A DNA stretch of 45,726 nucleotides from Verrucomicrobiales bacterium (GCA_024636835.1 JAGXGH010000132.1:1-45726); one strand, 5' to 3'. Shown: positions 31,001 through 41,015, counted from the first letter of the stretch. Program-made: numbers and translations. Notes: generated by a model from the sequence alone, not told the origin.

Positions 31001-33709
31001 CTAATAGTCTGATTCCTCACCCTCGCTGGGCGTTGAATAAAACTCTCGCAGATCGAAAGAATAATCCGAAGCTGACTCTTCCTCACCGGTGGTGACTGGT
31101 GTATTTTGCTGAGGGTCCTGATCGTCAAGCTCGACGGTTGCAACACGCGAGATCACCGTACGAAAGCCATATAGACCATCACCCCGGTAATCCGGACTGA
31201 ATGCATTTCTCATTGAAGTCATCAGATTCTCAGGCCGCGCATCGGCCCAACTTGCTCCACGACATACCGCGTGGCGAGGAAGACGTCCGCCATAGTTATC
31301 CGAAACCCATTCCCAAACGTTCCCACCCAAATCAAATAGCCCATCCGCGTTACGCGGAAACGACCCCACAGGCGCAGTGTAGGGAAAACCATCTTCGAAC
31401 CCCTCTATGACTCCACGTTCTTGAAGAAACCTCGGGGCTTCGGCACCCGCATAATTCCCCACCTTACCCGGTGGTGGAAACTCGCGACCCCACGGATATT
31501 GATCAATAGCGAGTCCATCCAGCTCGGCCGGCGAAGACTCCGGCGGATCATCAAGCCCTGCGGCGAGGCTCCATTCCCTATCCGTCGGAAGACGGTATTC
31601 ATGATCTTCTCCAATCAGACCTTCCGCGCGTTCCTTCCTAGTCAGCCATCGACAAAAAGCTTCGGCATCATCTCGGCTTGCCCTGGAAAACGGATGATCA
31701 TCACCCTGCACAAATGATGGTGACGCGACCGCAGGTATACCGGCATCCCTCTCGTAACGCCTCCAGTCGCCAAGTCGCGTTTCGTAGATTGACCACATTA
31801 CCCCACGTATAGGAATAAAGGTCATGTCCAAGCTATTAGTCCAAGGTCTATCAAAAACGACACCACGATTCACCTGAAGGTTCAAATTGATTACCTTGCG
31901 TTGCTCGGGTTCAACAGTGAGCGCTACCGTCTCGGAAGCATGACCGTCGAGACGGATGTCAAAGATCATCTTCCCGGGAAGTAGTCGCTCAATCGTTAAC
32001 GGTGTAACTCCCGTGAACTTTCTTCCCTGCGAGTCCGACACTGTAGCTCCAGCAGGTGATGTATTAATCGTCACAGATCCGTAGACCCGCTGACGCACAA
32101 TCAAATTAAAGGCCTGATAGACCTGACCATCATCTGCCCGCTTCGGCGGTATTCCAGGAGCCATACTAAACGAGTAATAGTGATCTCGAGTCAGGAAACC
32201 ACTCGCCAGTTCACGACCAGTGAGCCATTCGACAAACACCCGCACTTGATCGAGCGTCATCAGTGCGATTTTCTCCGTCCGCGTATCTCCATCGGCCATG
32301 TTCACTTTCGCGTTCGTCGAGAACACTTCCTCGTTCACACCAGTCGCTTTCACGAATTCGTCGAAATCCGAAATTCTGATCGGAAGCTGGCTGAAGTGCT
32401 CATCGCCCTCTGGGCTGAAATCCATGTCCAACTCATTGCGCCACGGCTTACCCACCATGGGGGGCATCCATGGCCGCATTTTCACACTAATGAGGTTGCG
32501 CTGATCAGGCCGGATATCTCTCACCACGACCTCGTCACGATAATTCTCTTTCTTAAACACAAAGGTCTTCTCACCCGCTTCAAGACCGTAGACGGTTTGA
32601 GGTGTTGTGGTAATCAGTCTACCGTTGTAATGAACCAGCGCATTTTCTGGTTCAGAGAAAAACTTCACGGCACACAAGTTAGAAGTGGGAACTGGATCTT
32701 CGGTATTCTCTTGCGGAGTCAAAATTGTGCCCGGGTTGGAAACACTCCCCACATTCTGTGGGACGACAGATGTCACGGTCTGGTTCTCTTGTCGATTCCA
32801 CACCCAACCTCCAATCATCACCGCCAAAGCCACCAAACTCGCCACGAGGGTAACCCTATGCGACTTCGGACGTACGGATTTCACCTCACGCCCTGATTTC
32901 ACATCGTTGAGAGCTTCGCCCAGGTCGGCAGCCGTTTCATAGCGTTCGTCCGCATTTGGAGCACAAGCAGCACAGAGGACAGAGTTCAATGATCGCCATA
33001 ACTTCTGTGCATTTGCATCTGGAAGATCATCCGGCACCTCAGGAAAATCCATCCGGTCATTACCCGAGCTGATCTCGTATAACACCATACCTAGCGAGTA
33101 AATATCCGCAGCCTCGCTTCCAGGACCTTCGGGTGGAACAAACCCCATCGTACCAACGAACGTTTGCCTCCCCGCTGGTGCTACCAATCCAATATCCGCC
33201 AACTTCGCCTGGCCATTCACGAAAATAATGTTCGCCGGCTTGATATCGCGGTGTACCAAATCTTTCTCGTGCAAAAACTGCAAAGCCTCGGCAAGGACGA
33301 TCCCTATATCCACGCATTCATCCATCGGCAACCGGCCTTTTCTCACTGTATCGGTGCGCAAGCTCCTTGGCTCGTAATCCACAGGGTTGATTTCTCGTCC
33401 CTTCTCGACGTCGTCACCAAGCTCCATCACATAGTAATAGAACCCTTCCTCCCTGTTTCTCCCGACGTGAAGAATGTTTACCAGCCCGCGGTTTTCCCGG
33501 GAGATCTGTTCGAAGCGTAGGATTCCATTGAACTCGAGCTCGAAACTCGGCTCATCATCGAAATCCGTTCTCCGAACAACTTTAATCGCCCGGAATGCTC
33601 CAGTCACGCCGCGCCCGAGCCAGACCTCACCATATGAGCCTTCGCCTATTTTGCGAAGGATCTGATGATCGGGAATGATCGGTGCGTTCTTTGAGTAAAT
33701 GGATGCCAC
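31001..33709 (-). CDS. Ser/Thr protein kinase with PEGA repeats and C-terminal SUMF1 domain
   Basis: The 902-residue protein begins with a Hanks-type kinase (about 15-275): glycine loop GEGSYGEV at 22-29, Lys43, HRDIKPANI at 153-161, and ADIG in place of DFG at 171-174. A transmembrane helix (about 284-304) follows. The extracytoplasmic part contains PEGA (about 345-412), a shortened SUMF1-like segment (about 415-530), a second PEGA (about 555-630) and a full SUMF1/FGE-sulfatase-like domain (about 635-865; GLFDLGGNVWEWVSD, CRGASWAD, YGFRTVIS). The order suggests an internal duplication. It follows a sigma-70-type gene, a common pairing in Verrucomicrobiota and Planctomycetota. SUMF1 here more likely senses or binds a ligand than makes formylglycine. 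Confidence 0.88.
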   Translation of the reverse strand: MASIYSKNAPIIPDHQILRKIGEGSYGEVWLGRGVTGAFRAIKVVRRTDFDDEPSFELEFNGILRFEQISRENRGLVNILHVGRNREEGFYYYVMELGDDVEKGREINPVDYEPRSLRTDTVRKGRLPMDECVDIGIVLAEALQFLHEKDLVHRDIKPANIIFVNGQAKLADIGLVAPAGRQTFVGTMGFVPPEGPGSEAADIYSLGMVLYEISSGNDRMDFPEVPDDLPDANAQKLWRSLNSVLCAACAPNADERYETAADLGEALNDVKSGREVKSVRPKSHRVTLVASLVALAVMIGGWVWNRQENQTVTSVVPQNVGSVSNPGTILTPQENTEDPVPTSNLCAVKFFSEPENALVHYNGRLITTTPQTVYGLEAGEKTFVFKKENYRDEVVVRDIRPDQRNLISVKMRPWMPPMVGKPWRNELDMDFSPEGDEHFSQLPIRISDFDEFVKATGVNEEVFSTNAKVNMADGDTRTEKIALMTLDQVRVFVEWLTGRELASGFLTRDHYYSFSMAPGIPPKRADDGQVYQAFNLIVRQRVYGSVTINTSPAGATVSDSQGRKFTGVTPLTIERLLPGKMIFDIRLDGHASETVALTVEPEQRKVINLNLQVNRGVVFDRPWTNSLDMTFIPIRGVMWSIYETRLGDWRRYERDAGIPAVASPSFVQGDDHPFSRASRDDAEAFCRWLTRKERAEGLIGEDHEYRLPTDREWSLAAGLDDPPESSPAELDGLAIDQYPWGREFPPPGKVGNYAGAEAPRFLQERGVIEGFEDGFPYTAPVGSFPRNADGLFDLGGNVWEWVSDNYGGRLPRHAVCRGASWADARPENLMTSMRNAFSPDYRGDGLYGFRTVISRVATVELDDQDPQQNTPVTTGEEESASDYSFDLREFYSTPSEGEESDY

Positions 33710-33808
33710 TGGCGGAATAGAAGATCAGAAAAACTGTAATATCGGATACTCGCTCCGCATCATCCAACCTCCTACTAATTTTCCAAGGAAGAACTGGAGC
33801 TCATTCAC

Positions 33809-34468
33809 CTAGAAGGCGTCGCCATCCAGCTGGCTAATCTCCTTTTTCAAAATCGCTCCGACTCGGTGCTTCGCGAGGTAGACCTGAGTAACACTGACTC
33901 CTAGTTCACGCGCCACTTTACGTGTATCCCAGCCTTTCACTACATAGCAGTCGTAGATCTGAAATTGCTTCACACTCACCTTGCTCTTTACCTTCTGCAG
34001 AGCCGCTTGGGTCAAATTATCCGCCCATTCGGCATCCCAGACTTTTTCCAAGGTGCCTCCATTCGGATCCTCCATTCGCTCGATGACAGAAGTATTACGG
34101 TCGTCATCTCCTCGATCGGGTAAGGACATCGCCGTGTCTTTTTTCCGCTTCCTGAACTGATCGCCAATACGCCAGCGTGTCATATTTAGCAGCCACGACT
34201 TGAACGACCCAGCATTCGGATCATAGCGATTTTCTTTCGACTGCTTGGCAATTCCTAGAATCGTCTCCTGAACGACATCAAAGGCCTCGTCGGAACGCAG
34301 CCCTGACTTCATCGCGACACTGTAGATCAGCCGCCAATACGTTTTATAGAACTCGTCCCAAGTGCGTTGATCTTCCCAGTTCTGAAGCCGAGCGATCAAA
34401 CTCTTGCGCGTTGCCTCATAGCACGACTTCAGTTCTGCGTCTTTCTCTTGAATGTTATCCTTCGCCAT
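33809..34468 (-). CDS. sigma-70 family RNA polymerase sigma factor (ECF-type)
   Basis: The 219-residue protein has region 2 (YWRLIYSVAMKSGLRSDEAF then DVVQETILGIAKQ, and SFKSWLLNMTRWRIGDQFRKRKK) and region 4 (VKQFQIYDCYVVKGWDTRKVAREL then GVSVTQVYLAKHRV). This form is typical of PVC-group sigma factors encoded next to membrane kinases with SUMF1 domains. The kinase gene starts 99 bases downstream on the same strand, so one may control the other. The 316 bases upstream (34469-34784) contain no recognisable gene. Confidence 0.88.
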   Translation of the reverse strand: MAKDNIQEKDAELKSCYEATRKSLIARLQNWEDQRTWDEFYKTYWRLIYSVAMKSGLRSDEAFDVVQETILGIAKQSKENRYDPNAGSFKSWLLNMTRWRIGDQFRKRKKDTAMSLPDRGDDDRNTSVIERMEDPNGGTLEKVWDAEWADNLTQAALQKVKSKVSVKQFQIYDCYVVKGWDTRKVARELGVSVTQVYLAKHRVGAILKKEISQLDGDAF

Positions 34469-34784
34469 CTTACTTGATTTGATACCATTGACGATCCCAA
34501 CGGAAGCCCCGATGTGACCACCGTAGAGATTAATCCGTTATTCCCCAGAATCCACCCCTACTATGGCGTACCATCTCTAGAATTTTAACCAAATTCTCCG
34601 CAAAGTTGTGGAATCCCCCATCCCCACCTCTTGTATTCCCTTTGCCGACTTCTCACCAAGGTCGTTGTATCCGCTCAAAACGCGACTTGGTGGCCGCCAT
34701 TGAGAAGAAATGGCCGCTATAAACTCGACTGGAACCAAGCCATCGAAATCCGCACCTTCAGGCGACACAACACAATGGTCATGC

Positions 34785-35810
34785 TTACTCCCAATCCAGC
34801 ACCACCTTGCCCGATTGACCACTGAGCATCGCGGCAAAGCCTTTCTCGAAGTCCGTGTAGTGAAAGCGATGGGTTATGATCTTGGAAACATCGAGCCCAG
34901 CTTTCACCATCGAGCTCATTTTATACCAAGTCTCAAACATTTCGCGTCCGTAGATCCCTTTAATCTCCAGGCCCTTGAAAATCACTTTGTCCCAATCGAT
35001 CGCCACCGGCTCTGGAAAGATGCCCAGTAATGAGATTTTCGCGCCGTTCGAGGTATAGTTGAGTAAATCATTAAGCCCGCTGGGGTGTCCCGACATTTCG
35101 AGACCAACATCAAAACCCTCGCGCAGTCCGATCTCCCCCATCACTTCATCGATCTTCTCTTCGGCCACGTTCACAGCACGGGTTGCACCTAGTGTTTTCG
35201 CCAATTCCAATCGATAAGGGTTCACATCGGTCACCACCACATTGCGCGCACCGGCGAATCGGCAAATCGCTGCCGCCATACATCCGATCGGACCAGCTCC
35301 TGTGATCAGCACGTCCTCGGCCACCAAATCCCAGCTTAGCGCGGTATGCACCGCATTACCCAGTGGATCAAACAGCGAGACAATATCCTCCTTGATGCCT
35401 TCATCGACTTTATAAACGTTTGTATAAGGAATCGAGAGATACTCAGCAAAGGCACCGGGTCGATTGACACCAACCCCTTGCGTGTTCGGGCAAAGATGAC
35501 GCCGACCCGCCAAACAGTTGCGGCAGCGCCCACAGACGATATGCCCTTCTCCCGAGACCATTTCGCCTTCGACGATATCCGTCACACCGCTGCCGACCTT
35601 CTCGACGACACCGCAGAACTCATGTCCGACGACCATCGGCACAGGAATCGTTTTTTGCGCCCACTTATCCCATTTCCAGATATGCACATCGGTACCGCAG
35701 ATCGAGGTCTTTGTTACCTTGATCAATACATCCATCGGGCCAACCTCAGGCATCGGCACGTCCTCGAGCCACAGACCTTCACGTGCTTCCTTTTTAATCA
35801 GCGCTTTCAT
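34785..35810 (-). CDS. tdh: L-threonine 3-dehydrogenase
   Basis: The 341-residue zinc-dependent medium-chain dehydrogenase oxidises L-threonine to 2-amino-3-oxobutanoate with NAD+. Motifs: catalytic zinc site [14 protein letters not shown] and GHEFCGVV, structural zinc cysteines in [15 protein letters not shown], and the Rossmann motif GAGPIGCMA. The [10 protein letters not shown] segment and the C-terminal [14 protein letters not shown] are diagnostic for Tdh rather than other alcohol dehydrogenases. ATG at 35810 is chosen; a TTG two codons upstream is possible. It is the only gene of threonine catabolism seen here. Confidence 0.93.
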   Translation of the reverse strand: MKALIKKEAREGLWLEDVPMPEVGPMDVLIKVTKTSICGTDVHIWKWDKWAQKTIPVPMVVGHEFCGVVEKVGSGVTDIVEGEMVSGEGHIVCGRCRNCLAGRRHLCPNTQGVGVNRPGAFAEYLSIPYTNVYKVDEGIKEDIVSLFDPLGNAVHTALSWDLVAEDVLITGAGPIGCMAAAICRFAGARNVVVTDVNPYRLELAKTLGATRAVNVAEEKIDEVMGEIGLREGFDVGLEMSGHPSGLNDLLNYTSNGAKISLLGIFPEPVAIDWDKVIFKGLEIKGIYGREMFETWYKMSSMVKAGLDVSKIITHRFHYTDFEKGFAAMLSGQSGKVVLDWE

Positions 35811-35928
35811 AAACAATGGCTAAAATTACCGCGAGCCAATCGCAACATAAACAAACAGACTACAACAGAACAGATGGGACAGACGCCGCAAGTTTAATGA
35901 CTTAAATCCTCGTCAATTTCACCTCTAA

Positions 35929-36555
35929 TTATTTAGCCCAGATCGGGCGCCAGTCTGCTGTTTTCTTATCCATCCTGAGCATTTCCAGGTTGAATATGGC
36001 ATCTTCATTCTGCGGGTCAAGAGCCACTGAGAGATCCAAAAAACACCCGGCCAACAACTCGTTCTCAGCACCACCGTTATCCAACAATTGAATCGCCCTC
36101 ATCTGCATTAATGATGCCAGAGACTGACGTGCAATCTCCGGCTTATAATGTTTCGCGACCATTCCCTTGCGGAACTGATGATTGATGAGCACTGGCGCTC
36201 GCATTCTCGGGGCGAGCTGAAATGACAGTCCCATCAACCGATCAATCAAGGGTAATAAGGGCTTTGCCTTCTTCGGATCGACGAGCAGTTTACCCTCATC
36301 CACCAAGGCCCGCTCTGTCAATAGCATGTTGGCGGTAGCGGCTAGGCTTTTGGCATACTCCTCACGCTCCGCCTTCACCATATCCAAGCCCGCATCAGTA
36401 AACTTAAATGCATTGGGAATCGGCTCACGATATCCGAAATCGGCGCCATCAGCCTTGTCTACAGCCCCTTGCTTCACCTCACCGGCAAACACTGGCATCG
36501 CAACCACCAGCAAGGTCGCAGCGAAAACTTTGATGATGTTTTTGGGGAGAATCAT
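35929..36555 (-). CDS. hypothetical exported protein
   Basis: The 208-residue protein has a signal peptide (1-24, LLVVAMPVFAGE) and a mostly helical mature part. Segments such as ARQSLASLMQMRAIQLLDN and LSVALDPQNEDAIFNLEMLR resemble tetratricopeptide-type helices, but no clear TPR is visible. It is divergent from the 5-formyl-THF cyclo-ligase gene across a 95-base gap. No family is recognised. Confidence 0.6.
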   Translation of the reverse strand: MILPKNIIKVFAATLLVVAMPVFAGEVKQGAVDKADGADFGYREPIPNAFKFTDAGLDMVKAEREEYAKSLAATANMLLTERALVDEGKLLVDPKKAKPLLPLIDRLMGLSFQLAPRMRAPVLINHQFRKGMVAKHYKPEIARQSLASLMQMRAIQLLDNGGAENELLAGCFLDLSVALDPQNEDAIFNLEMLRMDKKTADWRPIWAK

Positions 36556-36650
36556 TGCATTCTGAATCTATCTATCATGGAGGACAATCCTTGTCGAACA
36601 GTAGCTTGTCACTCACGATACCATACAACGCCACCAAATGAAGAAACCTT

Positions 36651-37247
36651 ATGTCTGATTCCTCGCCTAAAAATCACAAGAATGATCTTCGCAAGAGTAT
36701 CCGAAATTTGATGCGCGATCTATCGCCGTCTCAACGTTCCACCGAAGAGAAAGCCGTGAACATCGAGGCCGTGACTCATCTCTTTGGGCAACCAAAGGGA
36801 ACTCTTCTTGTCTACGCAGCATTCACCATTGAGCTCAATATCGACCCCGTCATCGAATTCGCTCTGGAACATGGATGGCGCGTCGCGCTTCCTCTCATTA
36901 CCGACATCCCTAATGGGGTAATGGAACTCCACCTCGTGGAATCTCTCGACAATCTCATTTCAGGCCCCATGGGGATTCGTGAACCTTCGCCTCAGCTCAC
37001 CACAAAAATCGCCCCTGAGGAAATCGATATCGGACTGATTCCAGCATGGGGATTTGATCGTAAAACTGGTGCTCGTCTTGGTAAGGGCGGTGGGTTTTAC
37101 GATCGCCTACTCGCCCACCCTGCCTGGCGTGCCGAAACCTACGGAATTGCCTTTCGCTGCCAACTCCGCACTAAGCTACCCGTCGAACCACACGACATGC
37201 ATGTCGACGGCATTTTCAGTCCTGACGGATTTCTGCGATCTCAATGA
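36651..37247 (+). CDS. 5-formyltetrahydrofolate cyclo-ligase
   Basis: The 198-residue protein converts 5-formyl-THF to 5,10-methenyl-THF using ATP. The family signature LGKGGGFYDRLL is present near 144-155, preceded by IPAWGFDRKTGARLG, and the N-terminal basic segment (KNDLRKSIRNLMRDLS) is normal. Length fits YgfA/MTHFS. The stop TGA (37245-37247) overlaps the first base of dispersed repeat copy 4. Confidence 0.9.
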   Translation: MSDSSPKNHKNDLRKSIRNLMRDLSPSQRSTEEKAVNIEAVTHLFGQPKGTLLVYAAFTIELNIDPVIEFALEHGWRVALPLITDIPNGVMELHLVESLDNLISGPMGIREPSPQLTTKIAPEEIDIGLIPAWGFDRKTGARLGKGGGFYDRLLAHPAWRAETYGIAFRCQLRTKLPVEPHDMHVDGIFSPDGFLRSQ

Positions 37248-37349
37248 TACCGCTTTCGAATAAAAACATGACTTTTCGCCGCGCACAAGTGACTCACGAT
37301 CAATCAATTCAACATTCGATCGCGTCAGATCAATACCAAGATTTGGTAT
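37247..37349 (+). repeat. dispersed intergenic repeat, copy 4 (reference copy)
   Basis: A 103-base copy, the clearest in the window. It starts ATACCGCTTTCGAATAA, continues through CGCCGCGCACAAGTGACTC, a CACGATCAATCA block and GATCGCGTCAGATCA, and ends with the perfect palindrome ATACCAAGATTTGGTAT at 37333-37349. It fills almost the whole gap between the convergent cyclo-ligase and apaG genes. Confidence 0.85.
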
Positions 37350-37351
37350 AA

Positions 37352-37735
37352 CTATGCGAAGTCAGGCACCCGCATCGTAAACTCTGGGATTCTAACACAA
37401 ACAAGTTCGCCAGAATCCAGACGTCCGAAGTAAGCACCACTCGCCGTACTATCCTTGCCAATCGTATGATAGGAGTTGTAAGAAAACACATCACCAGGAA
37501 CGACTCGCGGAGTTTGTCCGACAATCCCCTCACCCTCGACAACCGCCACAGAACCTTCGTGCTCGCTGACCACCCACTTCCGTCCGATAAACGTCACCGC
37601 CTCACTACCTATATTTTCTATCGCTATGATGTAGACAAATGGAAACGGCTGATCGGCCGGAGCATCCAACGTGGGCATAAAAACCACATCGCGTACTTCG
37701 ATACGAATAAAATCAACTTCTCGGATGGTTCCCAC
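37352..37735 (-). CDS. apaG: ApaG domain protein (DUF525)
   Basis: The protein has the ApaG beta-sandwich pattern: [60 protein letters not shown], and a C-terminal [12 protein letters not shown]. ApaG proteins are small and of uncertain role, possibly nucleotide-related. The open frame runs to an ATG at 37795, which would overlap thiD head to head. The GTG at 37735 (127 residues) gives a normal length and leaves a 41-base divergent gap, so it is preferred. A further GTG at 37750 is possible. Confidence 0.8.
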   Translation of the reverse strand: MGTIREVDFIRIEVRDVVFMPTLDAPADQPFPFVYIIAIENIGSEAVTFIGRKWVVSEHEGSVAVVEGEGIVGQTPRVVPGDVFSYNSYHTIGKDSTASGAYFGRLDSGELVCVRIPEFTMRVPDFA

Positions 37736-37776
37736 CTTGAACAAATCCACAGCTCCACTCCATAAGCAACGAAAGA

Positions 37777-38628
37777 ATGTCCACTCTAGCTCCACGTTTC
37801 ACATCTCCCCCTGTCGCCCTCACCATCGCCGGATCGGATTGTTCTGGCGGCGCGGGCATCCAAGCCGATCTCAAAGCCTTCCACCGCGCCAATGTTCACG
37901 GGCTTTCCGCCGTCACCTGTGTGGTTTCAGAAACTCCAGGCATCGTCGAAGCCATCCATCCGATTCCGCCGAAAATTGTCGCATCCCAGGTCTCGCTACT
38001 ACTCGATCAATACTCCGTCAGCGCAGTCAAGACAGGGATGCTTTTTTCCATCTCACACATCCGCGCTATTCTTCCGACACTCCAATCCGGTATGTTCCCT
38101 ATCGTTGTGGATCCGGTGATGATCGCTACCAGTGGCGACCCATTAGTAGAGCCCGACGCGATCGCCTGCTATCGCGATGAACTCTGCCCGATGGCAACTC
38201 TCGTCACTCCGAACCTCAACGAAGCCGCCGCACTACTTGATCTAGACCCAGTGAACGAACTCACCGCGATGCGCGATCTCGCACGCGATCTCTCGCGTAA
38301 ATTCACCACCGCCGTACTCGTCAAGGGCGGCCACCTCGGCAACTCAACCGAAGCCGTCGATGTGCTCGCCACTACCGAGGGTAAAATTACCGAATTTCGT
38401 TCACCGCTTATCGAAGGAGTGAACACGCATGGCACTGGCTGCACCCTCTCAGCCGCCATCACCGCTGCCATAGCCAATGGAATGAATTTGGAGAAAGCCG
38501 TTGAATACGGCAAACAAACCATCACTCACGCCATCCTTAACAGTATGCGTTGGACCGCCAAAAAAAACGCCCGCATCCCCGAGGAAATGCAGGCATTAAA
38601 TCTTTTCGGCGAGTCCGTCGACTATTGA
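37777..38628 (+). CDS. thiD: hydroxymethylpyrimidine/phosphomethylpyrimidine kinase
   Basis: The 283-residue ribokinase-fold enzyme phosphorylates HMP and HMP-P in thiamine synthesis. Motifs: [20 protein letters not shown] near the N-terminus, [45 protein letters not shown], and the anion-hole/catalytic [13 protein letters not shown] near the C-terminus. No TPP riboswitch is seen upstream. The gene end overlaps the convergent pseudopilin-like gene by 7 bases. Confidence 0.92.
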   Translation: MSTLAPRFTSPPVALTIAGSDCSGGAGIQADLKAFHRANVHGLSAVTCVVSETPGIVEAIHPIPPKIVASQVSLLLDQYSVSAVKTGMLFSISHIRAILPTLQSGMFPIVVDPVMIATSGDPLVEPDAIACYRDELCPMATLVTPNLNEAAALLDLDPVNELTAMRDLARDLSRKFTTAVLVKGGHLGNSTEAVDVLATTEGKITEFRSPLIEGVNTHGTGCTLSAAITAAIANGMNLEKAVEYGKQTITHAILNSMRWTAKKNARIPEEMQALNLFGESVDY

Positions 38629-39539
38629 ATCAACAATTCAGACTCCGGATTAATACGAATCAAACGCGTGAAACTCCAGCTATTCTGTTGGAGGAATTTT
38701 TCCACAGACAATCCTTTGAAAGTCCCCTCGCGCATGTGATTGACGGCAGAGTCCGACAAGATGGTCAGACTGATCTCGACCGCGTAGAGACGAGCGCCTG
38801 TGACCTCTGTGCCACCAATGCGCACCCCCTCAGAGGTAACCGAAACATCGGTGTCAGACGGCACTTTTTGAAGATCTCCATTCACCAAACGAATCCAGCT
38901 GACCACTTGGAAATCCAAAACATTGGCAGCGATCAGATAGTCAGTGCTCTGCGTGATGGTATCCTTCCCCGCCCAAAATCCCGCATGAATGTCAGGCTTC
39001 CCTAAGAGCTCATCGAACGTGATCTTCGCCGGGTTGGGAGCATCGTCGGGGTTTGGTCCATTCCAGTATGGCGTAGGAAACGCGCGATAGAGCGCCCACA
39101 GATCATAGTCTGCGTTGTTACCAACAACAGGCTGCTTAGCCAGGCGATAACTTACTCCTATCACATCGCCAGGTTGAGACACATTGCGGTCAATCGGAGA
39201 CGTGTAAAACATCGCCCATGTTGGAGAAGATGATCCATCGGTCGAAGTTCCCAGATCTGAATCATCGTCGGGGAAAAATCTGAACCATTCGGCTTCTCCT
39301 AAACTTTGAACGTAATACGCAGATTCGACATCCGTAACAATTCGATCAAACGCAGCTCTAGCTGAAGCGTTGGAGAAAACCGCCCCTCGTGAGCGCTTCC
39401 AAGCGTCTGCGACAGTGGCTGTTAACGACAGCATCACCAAGAGAATGATGGACGTGATCGACATCGCAATCAGCAGTTCGACAAGGGTAAATGCGGACTT
39501 TCGTTTGCCTCGAAGTGGATGGGAAAAATGTATCTTCAT
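38622..39539 (-). CDS. pseudopilin-like protein, Verru_Chthon cassette protein C type
   Basis: The 305-residue protein has a prepilin N-terminus: basic leader MKIHFSHPLRGKRKSA, then the methylation/cleavage motif FTLVELLIAMSITSIILLVM followed by a hydrophobic helix. The mature domain is large for a pilin. The layout matches the lineage-specific Verru_Chthon cassette set, in which proteins A-D are co-encoded; this one fits C by length and position. The set is thought to form a pilus or type II secretion-like fibre, but the function is not established. Confidence 0.7.
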   Translation of the reverse strand: MKIHFSHPLRGKRKSAFTLVELLIAMSITSIILLVMLSLTATVADAWKRSRGAVFSNASARAAFDRIVTDVESAYYVQSLGEAEWFRFFPDDDSDLGTSTDGSSSPTWAMFYTSPIDRNVSQPGDVIGVSYRLAKQPVVGNNADYDLWALYRAFPTPYWNGPNPDDAPNPAKITFDELLGKPDIHAGFWAGKDTITQSTDYLIAANVLDFQVVSWIRLVNGDLQKVPSDTDVSVTSEGVRIGGTEVTGARLYAVEISLTILSDSAVNHMREGTFKGLSVEKFLQQNSWSFTRLIRINPESELLIQ

Positions 39540-39564
39540 AGCAGAAATATTCTTGATCAGGGGT

Positions 39565-40257
39565 TTAGCGTCTGAACGCCATATTCAAGTCGAACACCGG
39601 ACGTATATCACCAGCTCTAATACTGGAGATAAAGCCAGTCGGTTCTGAATCTGTTACCATATCTATCGATTCCAAAGCGTAAAATTCCGCAGCCACAGGT
39701 AAAACGGCTTCCGTGAATTGATCAGATCCACCCGCATTGAAGGAGTCTACCGCCTCCGGCTTCATGACACTCTCCAGCAGTTTGAAACGAACAAGAAACA
39801 CCCGACCTTCAGCCGCTGCGAAAAAACTTTGTGCTTCAGCGAACGATTGCTCGGTGAACACGGCGGCCTGTTGAACGTAGTCTTCACCGAGGCGCTGACT
39901 ACTCACCGTGCCGTTAGTTGGTGTAGACCGCCCACCGGTCAGGTCAGCCGGGGTTTGCGGAACATCGGCACGGTAGAAAAATGCATAAACCACATTGTCA
40001 TTCTTCACTACTTGGTAAGCCTTATCGAAGCCTGTTTTATAGGACGCGCTCTCACTGGGACGCACGACGCTCATTTCAATTTCCACCGCACGGAGAAGAC
40101 GGGAAACCTCATCGGCAGATACAACGTCCTCGATATTTTTCTGCACTGGTGCGAGCAATCCGACGGTGGTGATGACAACGATGGACACGATCACCACGGC
40201 AATAGCGACTTCAACCAAGCTGAAACCTCGACGAGATGGATGGGATGAAACAAACAT
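39565..40257 (-). CDS. pseudopilin-like protein, Verru_Chthon cassette protein B type
   Basis: The 230-residue protein begins MFVSSHPSRRGFSLVEVAIA, with the prepilin cleavage site before Phe12 and a following hydrophobic helix (VAIAVVIVSIVVITTVGLL). It lies 25 bases before the C-type gene on the same strand, so the two are one transcript. The C-terminal DIRPVFDLNMAFRR is not diagnostic. Assignment to type B is by length, order and motif. Confidence 0.68.
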   Translation of the reverse strand: MFVSSHPSRRGFSLVEVAIAVVIVSIVVITTVGLLAPVQKNIEDVVSADEVSRLLRAVEIEMSVVRPSESASYKTGFDKAYQVVKNDNVVYAFFYRADVPQTPADLTGGRSTPTNGTVSSQRLGEDYVQQAAVFTEQSFAEAQSFFAAAEGRVFLVRFKLLESVMKPEAVDSFNAGGSDQFTEAVLPVAAEFYALESIDMVTDSEPTGFISSIRAGDIRPVFDLNMAFRR

Positions 40258-40295
40258 AGGAATAATTAAGCGTTGCTAAAAAAAGAAGATGAGTT

Positions 40296-41015
40296 TCAGA
40301 AGTTTGCCTGCACATAGGTGTCTTCCAAGCGAACCGGGCGGCCGGTCGATCGGATAACGACGAAGCCTTCGGCGTATTTCTCAAACTTCGTAGGAGTAGT
40401 GATGGTACCACCATTATTAATACCACGGTTAACCGTTAACACCGGGTTCCCCGTGAGTGCAGGGTTGATCACTCGACCGTTGCCATCGAAAGCAATTGCA
40501 ATCCATGCACTGGTGCTTTCGTAACCTGCGTCTCGCAAGGCTTTACCAAGCTGAATATTTCCGGAAATTGTAGGATCTTCGGTCGAAGCCCACGACGTCA
40601 GATTCCCAGCGCTGTCAATCGTATCGCCATCACCCTTGCCGAAATATACACCTCCAGGAAGCTCGCGTGGCTCGCCGATGGGCTTCCATGTCCAACTACC
40701 CGAACCGTCGTTTGCAGGATCGGCAGCGACTACCAGCGCCACCCGCAGGTAGCGATCATCATCAGATGAATTATTCGCAATCATCAAACGCGCTTCCGTA
40801 CTCCGTCCTATGGCAGCTCCGCGTGCCAACTCGGTAAGACTTTGCAATGTATCCGCTCCAGCTCGCACCGAACTGGCCTCTGTCCCGCTCCGCATCACCG
40901 CAGCACCGGCCGCCAAGAGAATCGAGATGATGGTGATCACCACCAACATTTCCACAAGGGTAAACGCCCTTTGTGATCGTTGGGGTGCGGCGGAGTTTTC
41001 GTTACGCTTTTTCAT
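40296..41015 (-). CDS. pseudopilin-like protein, Verru_Chthon cassette protein D type
   Basis: The start at 41015 (MKKRNENSAAPQRSQRAFTL) gives a normal prepilin leader of about 17 residues ahead of FTLVEMLVVITIISILLAAG. The open frame to 41099 adds 28 unlikely residues. The mature part (about 220 residues) is probably beta-rich and exported. It is the first of three consecutive minus-strand pseudopilin genes, and the order D-B-C is read from 41.0 to 38.6 kb. The large cassette protein A is not present at this locus. Confidence 0.68.
   Translation of the reverse strand: MKKRNENSAAPQRSQRAFTLVEMLVVITIISILLAAGAAVMRSGTEASSVRAGADTLQSLTELARGAAIGRSTEARLMIANNSSDDDRYLRVALVVAADPANDGSGSWTWKPIGEPRELPGGVYFGKGDGDTIDSAGNLTSWASTEDPTISGNIQLGKALRDAGYESTSAWIAIAFDGNGRVINPALTGNPVLTVNRGINNGGTITTPTKFEKYAEGFVVIRSTGRPVRLEDTYVQANF

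Noticed and set aside
31001..33709. Kinase SUMF1 domain as the formylglycine-generating enzyme for the sulfatases
   Set aside because: The fold is shared, but no FGE catalytic cysteine pair is recognisable, and fused SUMF1 domains on kinases usually serve other roles.
34577..34837. Minus-strand frame of 86 residues upstream of the sigma factor
   Set aside because: It overlaps the end of tdh, has no domain pattern, and resembles chance coding.
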